From the NCBI GenBank assembly GCA_021234155.1, contig JAJEKV010000036.1:14738883-14802882 (forward strand): a stretch of 64,000 bases of DNA, given 5' to 3'. Made by a program: the position numbers and the translations under genes. Positions 1 through 11,048 of the stretch are shown here, one piece after another. The stretch is from Isoetes taiwanensis. Its lineage: Eukaryota; Streptophyta; Lycopodiopsida; Isoetales; Isoetaceae. The notes beneath the pieces were generated by a model that was given only the letters and a program-made list of their open reading frames with translations, ran no database searches and had not been told where the DNA came from. Numbering within the stretch: the first letter of the stretch is position 1; the number at the start of each line of letters is the position of its first letter.

Positions 1-1019
1 ATAATTCAATTTAACATACTATTTAATACCAAGATGCTACGCCACACTATGTCGATAATTGGGATTTAAAAAACACTCCAAACCCTCCTCGAAAAACCAC
101 GTAAGTGCCGAATTCCTCACTTGTGTTTAAGTTTAATTTGACAACAAGCAACTTCCATATCGTAGATCGCGACGGGCCAAATCAAGGTGTGGTATTTTAT
201 GCCCCAACACAATTCGCCCAGGTGAGCCTAACGTCCGCATTTAACTTCGCTTTTGAAATTTGCAACGCGTATATGGAAATCGAAAAGTCCATTCTCCTAC
301 AATCCATGCTTTTATACATTAAGCAAATTCAAATTTGGAATTGTAGGGGCGGAAGCCCGTATTAGGGATGAAGTGAAGATCGGTTAAGCGCTGAATGCAC
401 AAATCACCGAAAATGAAAGTCCGATCCGATACAAAGCTTCAACCTACACATTCAACTTTTTGAAATGTAGAAGGCGGTGACGCCAAGACGCTAATAAGAG
501 ACACCGCCATGAGTTGCCGGTGATGCTATAATGCAAGTGGCATTTTAGAAGCGCCACGTTGCATCAAATCGGCCTGACAACCAACAATTAATTAAATACA
601 TATGGCTTCATGAATGTGCAATCCCCTTATTCCGAAGAATATTCCAAGCAAATCTGAATTATGAGAGTTTGGTATCCTAGGTGGCATGGGAAAAGGGAGC
701 GAAATATGACGGGAATGGCCGATAGGAGGCCATTTTCAGACCCCCAACCGCCTCTAATGTGGCAAGTCAGACAACTACTTTGGCAAAGATGGTGGCTACT
801 AAAAGGCCATAGTTGCAATCGCATGGGCCAATCTTGCAATGGTCTTATAGATTAGTGGAAAATATATAAGAAGTTCACTTTAGTCCTCTTGACTATGTCG
901 AGAGCTTTAAAAGTGCTCGGATCTTGGGCGATTTGAGAGCTGTTTTTTGTATGTTTAAATTTTGTCGTCAATTCATTTTTTCTTTCCTTGTATTTACTTG
1001 ATCTACTTACGGATGCCAT
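1..1019. other. No gene recognised
   Basis: Only short open frames that look random. No family resemblance, RNA gene or clear repeat seen. Confidence 0.4.
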
Positions 1020-1310
1020 TTTGGAGCATACATTATGAGCATCAAGGCTTCGTGACATGTATTTCAAGTACACAATGCTTTTGTATCTTAAAATGCTATC
1101 TTTGGATATAAAGTTGAAAAAGGAGCCCTTATCTTTGGATATCAAGTTGCAATGGATATCAAGTTGCAATGACCATCGAACTTATCTTCATATGCTTACT
1201 TCATCAGACCTTCTTCGGTCATATTATGATTGCGTAATTATCTCACACCTGATACCGGATTGTATTTATTTACCAATTTCTCAAACATAAACTTGGGTAT
1301 ACTTGGGTAT
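1020..1310 (+). repeat. Dispersed repeat, copy 1 (second copy near 63.16 kb)
   Basis: This stretch resembles 63160-63420 in the same orientation: both share a run with GAGCAT, TGCTATCTT, ATATAAAGTTG, ATATGCTTACTT, ATGATTGCG, ATCTCACA and TTGTATTT in the same order, ending in imperfect repeats of AACTTGGGTA. In both places the repeat lies a few hundred bases left of a GGCCCCGAA-GGGGCC stretch and the C-rich terminal inverted repeat, so the copies may belong to one larger element of more than 800 bp. It encodes nothing I recognise. Confidence 0.65.
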
Positions 1311-1567
1311 ACTATAAGGGAATGAAGTGAAGGTGATTTACAAATTTGTCTCTTTATTTCTTTACAATCCTTGGTCCATATATAGATATTAGGCTAATGG
1401 CTAAGGCATCTTACTTTGCCCTCAAATTTTACCTATGTTTGCATTTATTAGAGCCCAAAGGGCCCAAAAAAATTTTCTTACTACCATTAACATTAATTAG
1501 TATAATGTAATTTTTTTTGTTCGAGGCCCCGAAGGGGCCAAACAAATTTTAGCCCTGACATAAACCA

Positions 1568-1926
1568 TTACATTACACACTTCAAAATTAAATTCCCCCT
1601 TAAACCCCCTTTGGTTTGGGTGCTTATTCACACGAGGGATGACGTAGGGCAGCGAGAGCCCCTAAAATTATGTTTCGCATGTACGAAATCAACACCATGT
1701 AGTATATTACCTCAAATCTTATAGTATTTTGCAAATCTTGTTATACAGTATAGCAACTTTGTACATGCATACCCCACAAACGAGGAACTTTATGTACGGT
1801 GTAGATTAAGGAATAAAGGGTGAATATGCCTATCCAACGGCTCTCGATGCCCGGAGTCACCCTCGTGAATAAGCACCCAAACCAAAGGGGGTTTAAGGGG
1901 ATTTAATTTTGAAGTGTGTAATGTAA
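1568..1926. mobile_element. Foldback/MITE-like element with ~70-bp terminal inverted repeats
   Basis: The left arm (1568-1640) and right arm (1858-1926) are near-perfect inverted copies over about 70 bp, differing by a few small indels. Both contain the GGTTTGGGTGCTTATTCAC type motif beside a CCCCCTTTGG block. The roughly 220-bp centre has no coding capacity. Such structure is typical of non-autonomous DNA transposons (MITE or foldback class). A target-site duplication is not clear. Related sequence occurs at 58280-58640 and 63830-64000; the last copy has its interior in the opposite orientation. Confidence 0.8.
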
Positions 1927-1961
1927 AAACCTTTTGTGGAATCAAAAGGAAAAAGCCCGAA

Positions 1962-3330
1962 AGCCCAGCTCATCTATGCCGATGATGTGGGACCTCTTGG
2001 CCCATACACCGAGGGGAATGCAGTGCACACCTAGATGCCCCGACACATTCTCCGCCAGCGACGGACATGCGGGTCAACCCCGCCAAGACTAAGGTGGTCC
2101 TCATATCCTCCTCACGCTATCCGGCACCTCCGGTGCTCACGCCAGAGGCAGATGGTAGAGGTCACACCCGGCTACAAGTACCGGGGGTGGAATTCTCCTC
2201 AATGTATTGGGATGCATCCATTCGCCGGTGACCGCAGTTGGAAGCGCCGCAAAACAATAGTCACGGGTCGAGTCAGATGATCAGCCACCAAATACATTTG
2301 TTCCGCACCGGGTCGAGCCAGCTTCTTTGTATGGGGGGGTCGGGTGGGGGCCCAATGGTGTCTTTGGGCGACTTACCACTTAGAGCAGGTCCAAGAGGCA
2401 TTTTTGACCCGCACTTGGTGTCAAGCCCTCGCCCATACGGATCTTGCTGCAGAGACAGATTCATGCCCCGCAACATGCTACCCTCGATAGGCACATTGTC
2501 TATTTCCGTAAGGTGGCCAACATGGGTGACACTCGGCTCCGCGACTTGGCTTACGCCGGTATGAGCCCACAACCACTCGTGGCTTGTTGGAAGGACAAGA
2601 GAGCCCGCTGGTCGACGCTGGGCTGAACGTAGACGCACATAGGTCGCGCCCGTGTGCACAGGCGCCGCCGGGATGGTTTGAGGGGGTACTTGGACTCTTG
2701 TTTCGGGAAGCGCTAGGACCACCATGCTCGAACAGTAAAGGTGGCACACTACAAACAAAGACATAAACCCCACCCCCGTTCGAGGCCTGACTCTACCTGC
2801 GTTCTCAGTTGCCCATGAAGAAGCGCAGGATTATCGCGTCCATTCGAACCAGGGCCCACCATCTTCGGCTTGAGACGGGTCGGTGGGTTGGAGAGCCGCC
2901 CCGACAAGCTTTTTGTCGGTGTTGCCGTGGGGTTGTTGAGGATGAAAGCCATGCCTTCCGAGCTCTCCCCTATATAATTAGTCGGATTCGGCTCGCTACA
3001 TTCTCTTAGTGCGACTGGCCTGCCCCTCGCGACGAGCTTCAAGACGCATCGGGCCTGATCCCTTGGCTCCTACCTCCAGGAGGTTTTGGATCTGCGGACT
3101 CACCTCTGCCCCCGGGCGCCTACCTGAGGTGCCGGGAATTCATGTGTATATATGTATATTTGTACAGCTGCCAGCAGGTTTGTTGCTGCGACGGTTTTTC
3201 CCTCCTAAGGGGGGTTTTTTAATCCGGGTAGCAACGGGCTTGCTGCACCCGTGTAATTTGGGTCCCATAGACCGATTGGCCTCCGCGGACGATAAAAGAA
3301 CCTTCCTTCCTTCCTTCCTTCCTCCAAGTA
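1962..3330 (+). pseudogene. Decayed non-LTR retrotransposon (LINE), RT 3' half and C-terminal zinc finger
   Basis: Plus-strand reading gives a reverse-transcriptase YADD box (codons at 1975-1986, in the context LIYADDVG), then a DTFSAS...G segment. Downstream pieces near 2440-2620 read LDRHIVYFRKVA and RLRDLAYAGM, and 2810-3000 reads a C-terminal region with ETGRW, a C-x-x-C pair and VEDESHAF, as in L1-type elements after the RT. Frameshifts and stops interrupt every part, so it is dead. It is much more GC-rich than its flanks. The 3' end near 3275-3330 has GCGGACGATAAA followed by a (TTCC)n run, a microsatellite tail instead of poly(A). The 5' half is missing; the left junction abuts the foldback element. 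Confidence 0.85.
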
Positions 3331-3339
3331 TGAGTATAC

Positions 3340-4930
3340 TCATAGGGGCTAGTGTAACTCCCAAAGCAATTCTATGCTCAGATAATGGCTTCTCAGGAAG
3401 TGCTTTTGTAGCACGCATTAAATATGAAGGACAATATTCAATCTTAACAGTGCCCTTTTTAACTTCTGCATGAACATAATGATTATGTATCTCTATGTGC
3501 TTAGATTTGGAATTCGACACTTGATCTTTCGCAAGCGAATTAGCACCATGATTGTCACAAAATAAAATTGTCCTTTGAGATGGTGGAAATCCAAAATCGC
3601 AAGGAGTCGCCAGAACCAAACTAACTCCCCACAAGCAAAGGAAGCAGCCCACATATTCACTTCAAGTGGTGGAAGTTGCAATACAATTTGTTTCTTACAT
3701 GCCCATGATACTAAAAACAATCCAATGGTAAAACAATTCTCACTTTTAGATCGCATTAGATGATCAGAACTTGTCCAATCTGCATCTGTATAACCTGTTA
3801 AGGACATAATCCCTTATTCACTGTCTTGCTTACAATATAGAAGTCCATAGTTAGTCAGGCTTTTCAAATATCTCAAAACATGTTTTGCGAAAATCCAATG
3901 TTCTTTACCGTGAGAAGACATAAATTAACCCAAAAGATTAGCCGCCAAATGAAATATCTCACAGAAGCATGTGCAAAGTATTGAAGAGCTCCAACCAAAC
4001 TGGCATAAGGAATATATTTCATGGCATCATGCTCTTGATCTGTTTGGGGACAATGCAACTTAGACAAATGCAAATTTTTTGGACTAACAACAATAGGCGA
4101 TGCTACAACTTTGCACCGGGACAAACCAAACTTGTCCATCGCTCTAGTATAGCATTTGTGTGGCTCAAATGCATCTATCCTTTTGAACGATCACGCTGAA
4201 TGTTGAACGCCAAGACAAAACGGATATTTCCAAGATCACTATCTCAAATGTTGATACTAATCCGCTTCTTTGACAGAGATTAGAAGATCCATATCATTAC
4301 AAACGAGAATATTATCATCAACATAGAGTGCAATGAAAATGAATGACTTGCCATGATGCCTCGCGTTATAAAGATTAGGATCTGCGATGAGATGATCGAA
4401 ACCAATGGAACAAAGAAAAGCATCCATTTTCTCATACCATTTCCTTGAAGCTTGTTTTAGCCCATAAAGGGAACGATTCAACTTACAAACCATTTCTTCC
4501 TTTCCTGGAAGTGCAAAACCTTTGGGTTGGTCCATGTAAATCTCTTCTCTGATATCTCCGTTAAGAAAAGCAGTATTTACATCCATCTGATAAACTTCCA
4601 AGTCAAATTGCACCGAAATGCTAACAATGCACGCAACAAAGGTCAAACGCACAACTGGAGAAAAGGTTTCTTCATAATCAACACCTTCAATTTGTGAGTA
4701 CCCTTTGGCTACCAATCGAGCTTTAAACTTATCAAAAGTTCCATCAGCCAACATTTTTGTCTTAAAAACCCATTTACACTTGATTGCTCTTCTCCCAAAA
4801 GGTAATTCAGTTATAGTCCAAGTACCTTTAGAAAGCAAAGAATCATATTCATCCTACATTGCAATTTTCCACATCTCATGATTTGGTTAAGAGATAGCTT
4901 GATCATATGTAACAGGATCATGAGAAACAG
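3340..4930 (-). pseudogene. Ty1/copia retrotransposon pol remnant (RT and RNase H)
   Basis: Read on the minus strand. From about 4860 down to 4257 there is a well-kept copia reverse transcriptase: KCKWVFKTK, ARLVAKGYSQ, DYEETFSPVVR, QMDVNTAFLNGD, CKLNRSLYGLKQ and the catalytic YVDD box (ALYVDDNILV). A second piece (4139-3873) carries PYASLVGALQYFA of the RT C-terminus. A third (3807-3493) carries TGYTDADW, the RNase H start, and a fourth (3640-3340) ends it with CDNHGANSLAK and SKHIEIHNHYV. The four pieces lie in different frames, so several frameshifts and stops have killed it. Gag, protease and integrase are absent here, and I did not find its LTRs. Confidence 0.93.
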
Positions 4931-4987
4931 CCAAGACATGATAATCAAGAATCTTCTGAGTAGGAACCCAAGTTCGAGTTGTGCGCT

Positions 4988-5306
4988 TTGCAAAATCGAA
5001 GCTTAGATCCCTCAAAATTTGCATTGAGCTTCTACTGTCAAAGATTTACAGCGGCAAAGTTGAAGAGCTATTACTTCCCAACGGTAGCTCTTTTTTTCAA
5101 GTGTAAATACATTTTAGAAATGGCACAAGTTGACCCACAAAGTGTGTATAGGCATATTTTGCAAAATCGAAGCTTAAATCAATTAAAACATGTATTGAAC
5201 TTTTGTTGTCACAAATTTACAATAGCAACTTTGAAGATCTATAACTTCCTAACTGTAGCTCTGTTTTGACATGTAAATACATTTTGGAAATGGCACAAGT
5301 AGCACA
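4988..5306. repeat. Two-copy tandem repeat, period 171 bp
   Basis: Copy 1 starts at 4988 and copy 2 at 5159, both with TTGCAAAATCGAAGCTTA; both end with GTAAATACATTTTRGAAATGGCACAAGT. I judge the copies roughly 80% alike by eye. The array begins where the copia pol similarity stops. It shows no coding potential. Confidence 0.85.
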
Positions 5307-5727
5307 ATAAGGATATGGAATAAGAGTAGACAAGACAGAAACTTCAGCATCATTAAAGGCCCTTTTACAAATTTTGGCCTACAAGCTTACAGCTTAATTG
5401 GGTCGAGATCATTTTGTATCACGTTATATCATTAAGAATACAAGAAATTTATCGTGGCGGCCAAGGCCGCCGCGAACATTTTTCTTTCTTGATTGCCTAT
5501 GTGTATGGAAGTAAGTCAGCAAAGAAAATTGTTTGCAGTACCCAAGTCTTTCTACCGACTCACTCATTGGCTAGAATTTTGTCTAACATCGTAATATACC
5601 TGTAATTGATGTAGTTATTTGCCCTTTGTTTTTTGAACATATACTTTAGATGAGAGGTGAACTTTACGTGTGCAGTTACAAATGTATTTGACTTACTTTC
5701 TAAATGCTTTAGTTCATAGGAACCATT

Positions 5728-5978
5728 GGGCAAAAGTATGCTAGTGGGTATCAAAAAAACGCGGCCCCAGCACTTAGATCAGCACCCTGGATGTACTATT
5801 CTATCATAGTATTCCACTTGTTATTAGTTGGAGTTGTTACATATTTCTATTGATTACCTAATTACCATGTGCTAGTACCAGTAACACCTTAAACAAGCTG
5901 CCATATGGGGTGCTATATGAGTGCTGTCAGCATGTGTCCGGACGCCTGCTTTTGATACCCACCAGCATACTTTTGCCC
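5728..5978. mobile_element. 251-bp MITE with TIRs and a CATT target-site duplication
   Basis: The left end reads GGGCAAAAGTATGCT and the right end is its inverse, AGCATACTTTTGCCC; the match continues inward for about 35 bp with few differences (5728-5763 versus 5943-5978). Both sides are flanked by CATT (5724-5727 and 5979-5982), a plausible 4-bp target-site duplication. There is no coding capacity, so it would need a transposase in trans. The superfamily is not assigned. Confidence 0.8.
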
Positions 5979-6517
5979 CATTCTAGCTAGGTGAAATGCC
6001 TCAATCCATGGAAATATGCATGTGGATTTCTTCAATGTATGGAATGACATTTGACTTCCTTAAAAAGTAGCCATGCATATTGCTCCTTGCTTTAAAGATT
6101 CCAAAGGGTTTCTTCTTTAAAGTCATTTTGAATAATTAAAGATTCCAAAGGTTTTCTTCTAAAGAGTTGTTTTGAACAATGAAATACCAGGCAAGATAAT
6201 GGTTGTAAAGTGAATAGAAATCACAATAAATAGTCTTTTTTCACAAAAGGAAGCCAGTTTTTAACAATGTATAATCTCAAAGGCATGACTTGCCAAAGAT
6301 ATATTTGATCAAAAATATATTGGAGGTAGGTCAACCTCTTGTTCATTAGCCTATACAGGTGTAGAACGATTTTATGGCAACTATGCTTTTATATTATCAT
6401 GGAGCCAAGTAAGTTTCCACATTGGAAACGAGGTTTGGAGTCTATGTGCCATTGGAACATTCCACTTGGAAGGATTAGCAATGGCAAAAATCAAAGGCAA
6501 TAGGTTAGGTTTTTCTT
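5979..6517. other. No gene recognised
   Basis: AT-rich sequence with a short internal near-duplication (AAAGATTCCAAAGG at about 6094 and 6138). Nothing else supported. Confidence 0.4.
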
Positions 6518-7396
6518 ATGGTTAAGTTCATTGAATGGACCGTTGGCGCATTTTGGCGGATCTACCATTGTGCCAAGAAAAAAACATGGGTCAGTAACAA
6601 AAATCTCTATTTTTCGCTCAAAATCGGCATTCTCGAAGCTTTTCCTCATAGTTTTGTTGATTCTCGCGTTTTTGAAGCGCCCCAAGAGACCCATAGTGTG
6701 GGTTCTTCTCTCTCGCCATTCTCCAGTCCAGCTCCTTCAAATCGGGTCACGCGCTGCCCACATCTTCTTCTCGCTTCAAAACCAGGCGTAAGAACCGTAA
6801 GTAGATCGAAAATTTTGGGTTTCCTCACCCACAAATCCTTTTCCGACAAAATACCTCCTCTTTTGCAGAAGCCCAATGGATCCAAATATCATGCTCCCAA
6901 GGTAAACATCCGGATGGCTTTTCTTGTTTTTGAGGAATGCCACGCTTTGTTGTTGCAATTGCCCGACTTCAAAGAAAATTCCATAATCGAAATGTTTTTG
7001 TCTCAGAGATTCCCGCTTCCATTTCAGATCAAGAAGTGGAAGTTCACGAAGCTCTATTTGATCTTGCAAGAATGCTTCCGCTCAAGTTCAATCCGTTTAA
7101 ATCAAGGAAACGCCCCAATTGAGAAACGAGGCAAAGGCGAGAAAGTGGCAAAGCTCAAACTCTGTTTACCTGCGCAAATGCAATTTCCGGTCCAAATGGC
7201 ACTGTTGGGCATTGATCGTCTTCTCCTTTCAGCTCACACATTGATTCGCATTTTCAGCTCCGAAAAGAAAACGGCCTCGCATCAAGCCTCGCCCGGAAGA
7301 CCGGTTTCTCACGTTCGCAGTTTCTTCAGCTTCCTCCAGCCGAAGTCTCCATCTAGAAGCATAGCGGCACCTAAACGAACCAGGCCGTTAATGTAG
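6518..7396 (+). CDS. Unrecognised 292-codon ORF
   Basis: A single uninterrupted frame of 292 codons, long for this AT-rich background. The product is basic, with many Ser, Arg and Lys in the C-terminal third (for example SVGSSLSPFSSPAPS near residue 63 and SPGRPVSHVRS near residue 265). I see no domain, signal peptide or membrane segment. There is no clear promoter. Weakly coding-looking sequence continues to about 8.1 kb in broken frames, so this could be the best-kept part of a decayed gene or mobile element. A chance ORF is possible. Confidence 0.3.
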   Translation: MVKFIEWTVGAFWRIYHCAKKKTWVSNKNLYFSLKIGILEAFPHSFVDSRVFEAPQETHSVGSSLSPFSSPAPSNRVTRCPHLLLASKPGVRTVSRSKILGFLTHKSFSDKIPPLLQKPNGSKYHAPKVNIRMAFLVFEECHALLLQLPDFKENSIIEMFLSQRFPLPFQIKKWKFTKLYLILQECFRSSSIRLNQGNAPIEKRGKGEKVAKLKLCLPAQMQFPVQMALLGIDRLLLSAHTLIRIFSSEKKTASHQASPGRPVSHVRSFFSFLQPKSPSRSIAAPKRTRPLM

Positions 7397-8180
7397 ATAA
7401 ACCTCTTAAAGGTGTCAAGCCCTGGCATGTAAGGCTTCTGCAAAAATCGCAACAGAAGGGGCAAGGCTGTCCGCCGCCTTACCAGCTTCTTACAATTGTT
7501 TGAAGACCCAATTTACGTACATGACATTTTGGTTTACCCTCTTGATATGGAAAGAGCCTTAGATTCCAGTTTTTTGAGGGACAGGTTTAAATCCAAAAGG
7601 AGGGAAACGGCTCTGCGTGGAAGGGAAGGAGGCTGCGTAAAGGAACCAGAATGGATTCCAATGAAGCTGGAGCAAGCCGACTTGCTTGAGGACTATTCCA
7701 GAGAACAAGGATCGTGCCTTGGAGGCAATTTCGGGTAAGGATTAATCTGACTTGATTGTGGTGGATAACACCACCTTCCTGAAGGATTAATTGGATAATT
7801 ACCCGAATGGTCTTGTTAGGATGAATAGTACTTTGCTAAACTCTCCTTCGAAAGAGAGTAAGCTTGCATAACCGAATTCAGTCTGCCCTTTGCGATTACC
7901 TCCTATGCTGAGCCTGGTGTATTAATTTAGCTCTAAGATGATGAGCTGGTACGATAATTCTTTGGAGGGCAATTATTGGGATTGCCTTGGTCCCCAGGCT
8001 CCTGGTCTCTGCAGCACCAACAGGCTAGCACCAACAGGCTGATGCTTGATGCTTGATGTGTTATACCACCTCTTTGTGCTAGTGAGGCAATATGGGACAA
8101 TGGAATTGCCACATACTTGCCAACAATCTAGTGACATTGAGTGGGTTGCAATACTCTGCTTGTGCATCTTTGATGTGCAG
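7397..8180 (+). other. Possible decayed coding region, family unknown
   Basis: Higher GC than the surroundings, with open segments in shifting frames: 7496-7738 (80 codons, Arg/Lys/Glu-rich) and another frame around 7820-8035 containing NSPSKESKLA and GNYWDCLGPQAPG. A short duplication (AGCACCAACAGGCT twice, then TGATGCT repeats) lies at about 8014-8056. I cannot name a family. Confidence 0.25.
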
Positions 8181-9843
8181 CTTCATAAGCTGTGATGCGG
8201 GGTGGATAAGCAATTGGCGTTTATCATAAGGGGGTTTATGCTAACACTAGTAGATGAGCATGTGGCTTACCTTAGCGGGTTCTTTGGAAATTGATGAGGT
8301 TGCATTTGTCACTGGTATGGGATGGTGGTAAGTGTTAATCAACGGTCCAGATGCTCCGAGGATTCCTGGGTGCTGGTAGTTTCTTCCTTGTACTGGATCC
8401 ACCAGCGCGGGGGGTTCTAGACGACGTACTGTCTAGATATGGCGGGGTGTATCTGTGTGGCAGATGCTATGGTGCATATGGTAGATTCCATATGTGTGTA
8501 CTTGCAATCCGTCCGTCATTGCTTCATGTTGACACTACTAGATAACTCTTATACATGTTACTAACACGTGGAAGCTTGTGCAGGTTGTTTGATAGCTGGC
8601 GGAACGTACGCGTGTATAGTTATCTTGTGTTATCATCTTGTTACCTATCTTGTTATCTGTATACATGGCTTTCATGTATATAGTCTCGTGGGAGGCAGTA
8701 CTTATTCTGTGTACTCTGATGGTTTGAGGTGAATACAAATCGAAATTTTTGGTACTAAAATTTTGGTTTGTAACAGAGCACAGTTGTTAAGGATGTCAGA
8801 ATCAAAGTTATCGGCATGAATTTGCATAGTTTTGAGCTCACTTGGTCGCATCTTCTTATTATTTCAATTTTCAAGACAAGTTTCATTCTCCATTTCTAAT
8901 AAATTTAAGGGCAACCCACATTGTGTTAGCACCTTATTTACCAAGATGCCTTTGTCGATGCACACAGTTATTCAAGTCGATGAAATGTTCCCCACGAGCT
9001 CCCTTGTTGATTTGATAAAAATTATCAAACTACATGAAATGCCATCCAAGACAGTGAAATGCATGTGAAGAAAATGTTGTTGATATGGGAAGAGCTTTCA
9101 ACTCTTAAGCAAAAAAAGAAACATAACGTCATATCTTTAAGACCCCAGAATATCTTTGCTCATATCTTTAGGACACAGAGGTAGCGTACAATATCACTAA
9201 AGTTGTTCCTTGATAGACCTAAAATGATGTGCATTAATCACTTTAACATTTATACAAATCAATGGCTCAAGTCTTAACTAACCCTTCCTACAAATGAATA
9301 TACAACACACACTTTGCAAACACACACTTTGCAGTGGAAAACTCTAAAATTCATCTGCTCCATTCTCAAAAAATTATACTTAGATAAACTCAGAGGGGAT
9401 CAAATCAAGATTATCTCATGTTTATGTAAGGTAGAACTATCTCGATAAAGCAAAAAAAAATAAAAAGTTCTCATTATTTTTGTCGTTTTCTAGTGTAAAA
9501 GACAAACCTCAATCCGCGGACTGGAAAGGCGGATAGGATTGGCCAATCAATATTTTCTGGAGACTAATGTTTTACAAGGTTATTCTCAAATCAAATATGT
9601 AATTTTTTTATAAAAAATTAATCTTACTTCAAATTTAGAGTATAGATAGCAGACAAGTCACTTCATCCAAGAAAATTGTGCATTGGCTATGATTCATAGA
9701 ATCCAGTTTGCAGTTTGTTGTTTAATAAGAAAATGGTTCAAGATTGTTCTCTGACAAATCATACTAGAACTAATACAAAAAACAAGCACACACCAAAAGG
9801 GCATAACAATTTTCTCAAATAAATAGGTTTTGTCAAGGTTGCA
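8181..9843. other. No gene recognised
   Basis: AT-rich, only short ORFs. No repeat or RNA gene that I can support. Confidence 0.4.
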
Positions 9844-9943
9844 CTAAGAAAGGGAGGGAAGCTCCCAAGACAAAGACAAGCTCCCAAGGCAAACTTGGGA
9901 TTGAGAGGGAAGCTCCCAAGGCAAACTACCAATAGTACAATGA

Positions 9944-10207
9944 TATAAACAAAATGGTGATACTAAAAATAGTATTATTGTTCAACCAGTGCCCACTAAT
10001 AATGACCGTTAATTAGGTCGGTTAGCGTTGAAGAGGTGCTGACTCTGTTTAGTTCAATACTTTCTACCACTATATTATAAACAAAATGGTGATATTAAAA
10101 ATAGTATTACTGTTCAACCACTGCCCACTAATAATGAACGTTAGTTAAGTCGGTTATCATTGAAGTGGTGCTGACTCTGTTCAGTTCAACACTTTCTACC
10201 ACTGTGC
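9944..10207. repeat. Two-copy tandem repeat, period 132 bp
   Basis: Copy 1 (9944-10075) and copy 2 (10076-10207) both start TATAAACAAAATGGTGAT and end in a CTTTCTACCACT motif. They differ at scattered positions. Just upstream (9855-9927) the motif GGGAAGCTCCCAAG recurs with spacing of a few dozen bases. Confidence 0.88.
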
Positions 10208-11030
10208 TGAGTGTCGAGTCATTGTTTCAACATCTCTAGCAAGATGGCAATATTGATATCACATATATCTTGACACTTCTCCTTGACAAGAGATTGTTAT
10301 CTCCATGCGCATCCTCCTCCTCCTTTTGGAGATAAGATCTGAATTTTGGTCAAGACTGTTGCTTTATTCGGGTCACCTGAAAAGCTCACAAAACCAAGTT
10401 TGCATGAAGAGATCAGCTTTTTTTCTCTCTTGTAGGTAAATAGACCTGTTGATCAATTGTTGTGTCAGGAACAGAAAGCCAAGGAAAATGGAGATTGTCT
10501 ATTATCCATAATTGTTTTGCCAAGAAGAAGATAAAAATTATGTCCATGCATACATTTGATATAAGCAACAGAAGTATTGGATATGATTCATTAAGATTTA
10601 TGGATTCAACGACCACAAATACAACTACTTTCGCAATGTTAGGTTGAGATTCTCCATGGAAATTAAGCTCAGTTAACTTCTGCTTGACGTCGATCAAGTG
10701 CTACTAGAAGTAAAGAGTCAACAGCTCCTCCTTGCTTTGGAATCATAATCATATATGGTGCATTTTCAACTCCTTCATGATCAAATGAATTAAGGTCTCC
10801 TCCTTGATCGGAAAATAGAATTGAGTTGAGTTGTAAATGCTAGAAGTTGTTTAAGTCGAACAGAAGAACCATTGTATAAAAACTATTGGATCCCTCTTTG
10901 CATAAATGCTGCCAAAGTATAAAAAATGAATGCCACTTGATGAAGCGTTGTGGCATTGTCTAAAAATGAGTGAATGAAAGCCACATCAAGATATCCTAGT
11001 TCAATTGCTAAGGTATCTATCAGTCCTTGC
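10208..11030. other. No gene recognised
   Basis: Short ORFs on both strands, none with a recognisable domain. It may be degenerate retroelement sequence linked to the gag relic to its right. Confidence 0.3.
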
Positions 11031-11048
11031 TTTGAAGGTGCTAGAGTA

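Noticed and set aside
3009-3473. 154-codon plus-strand ORF
   Set aside because: It spans the junction of the LINE 3' end and the copia remnant; an accidental fusion of two dead elements.
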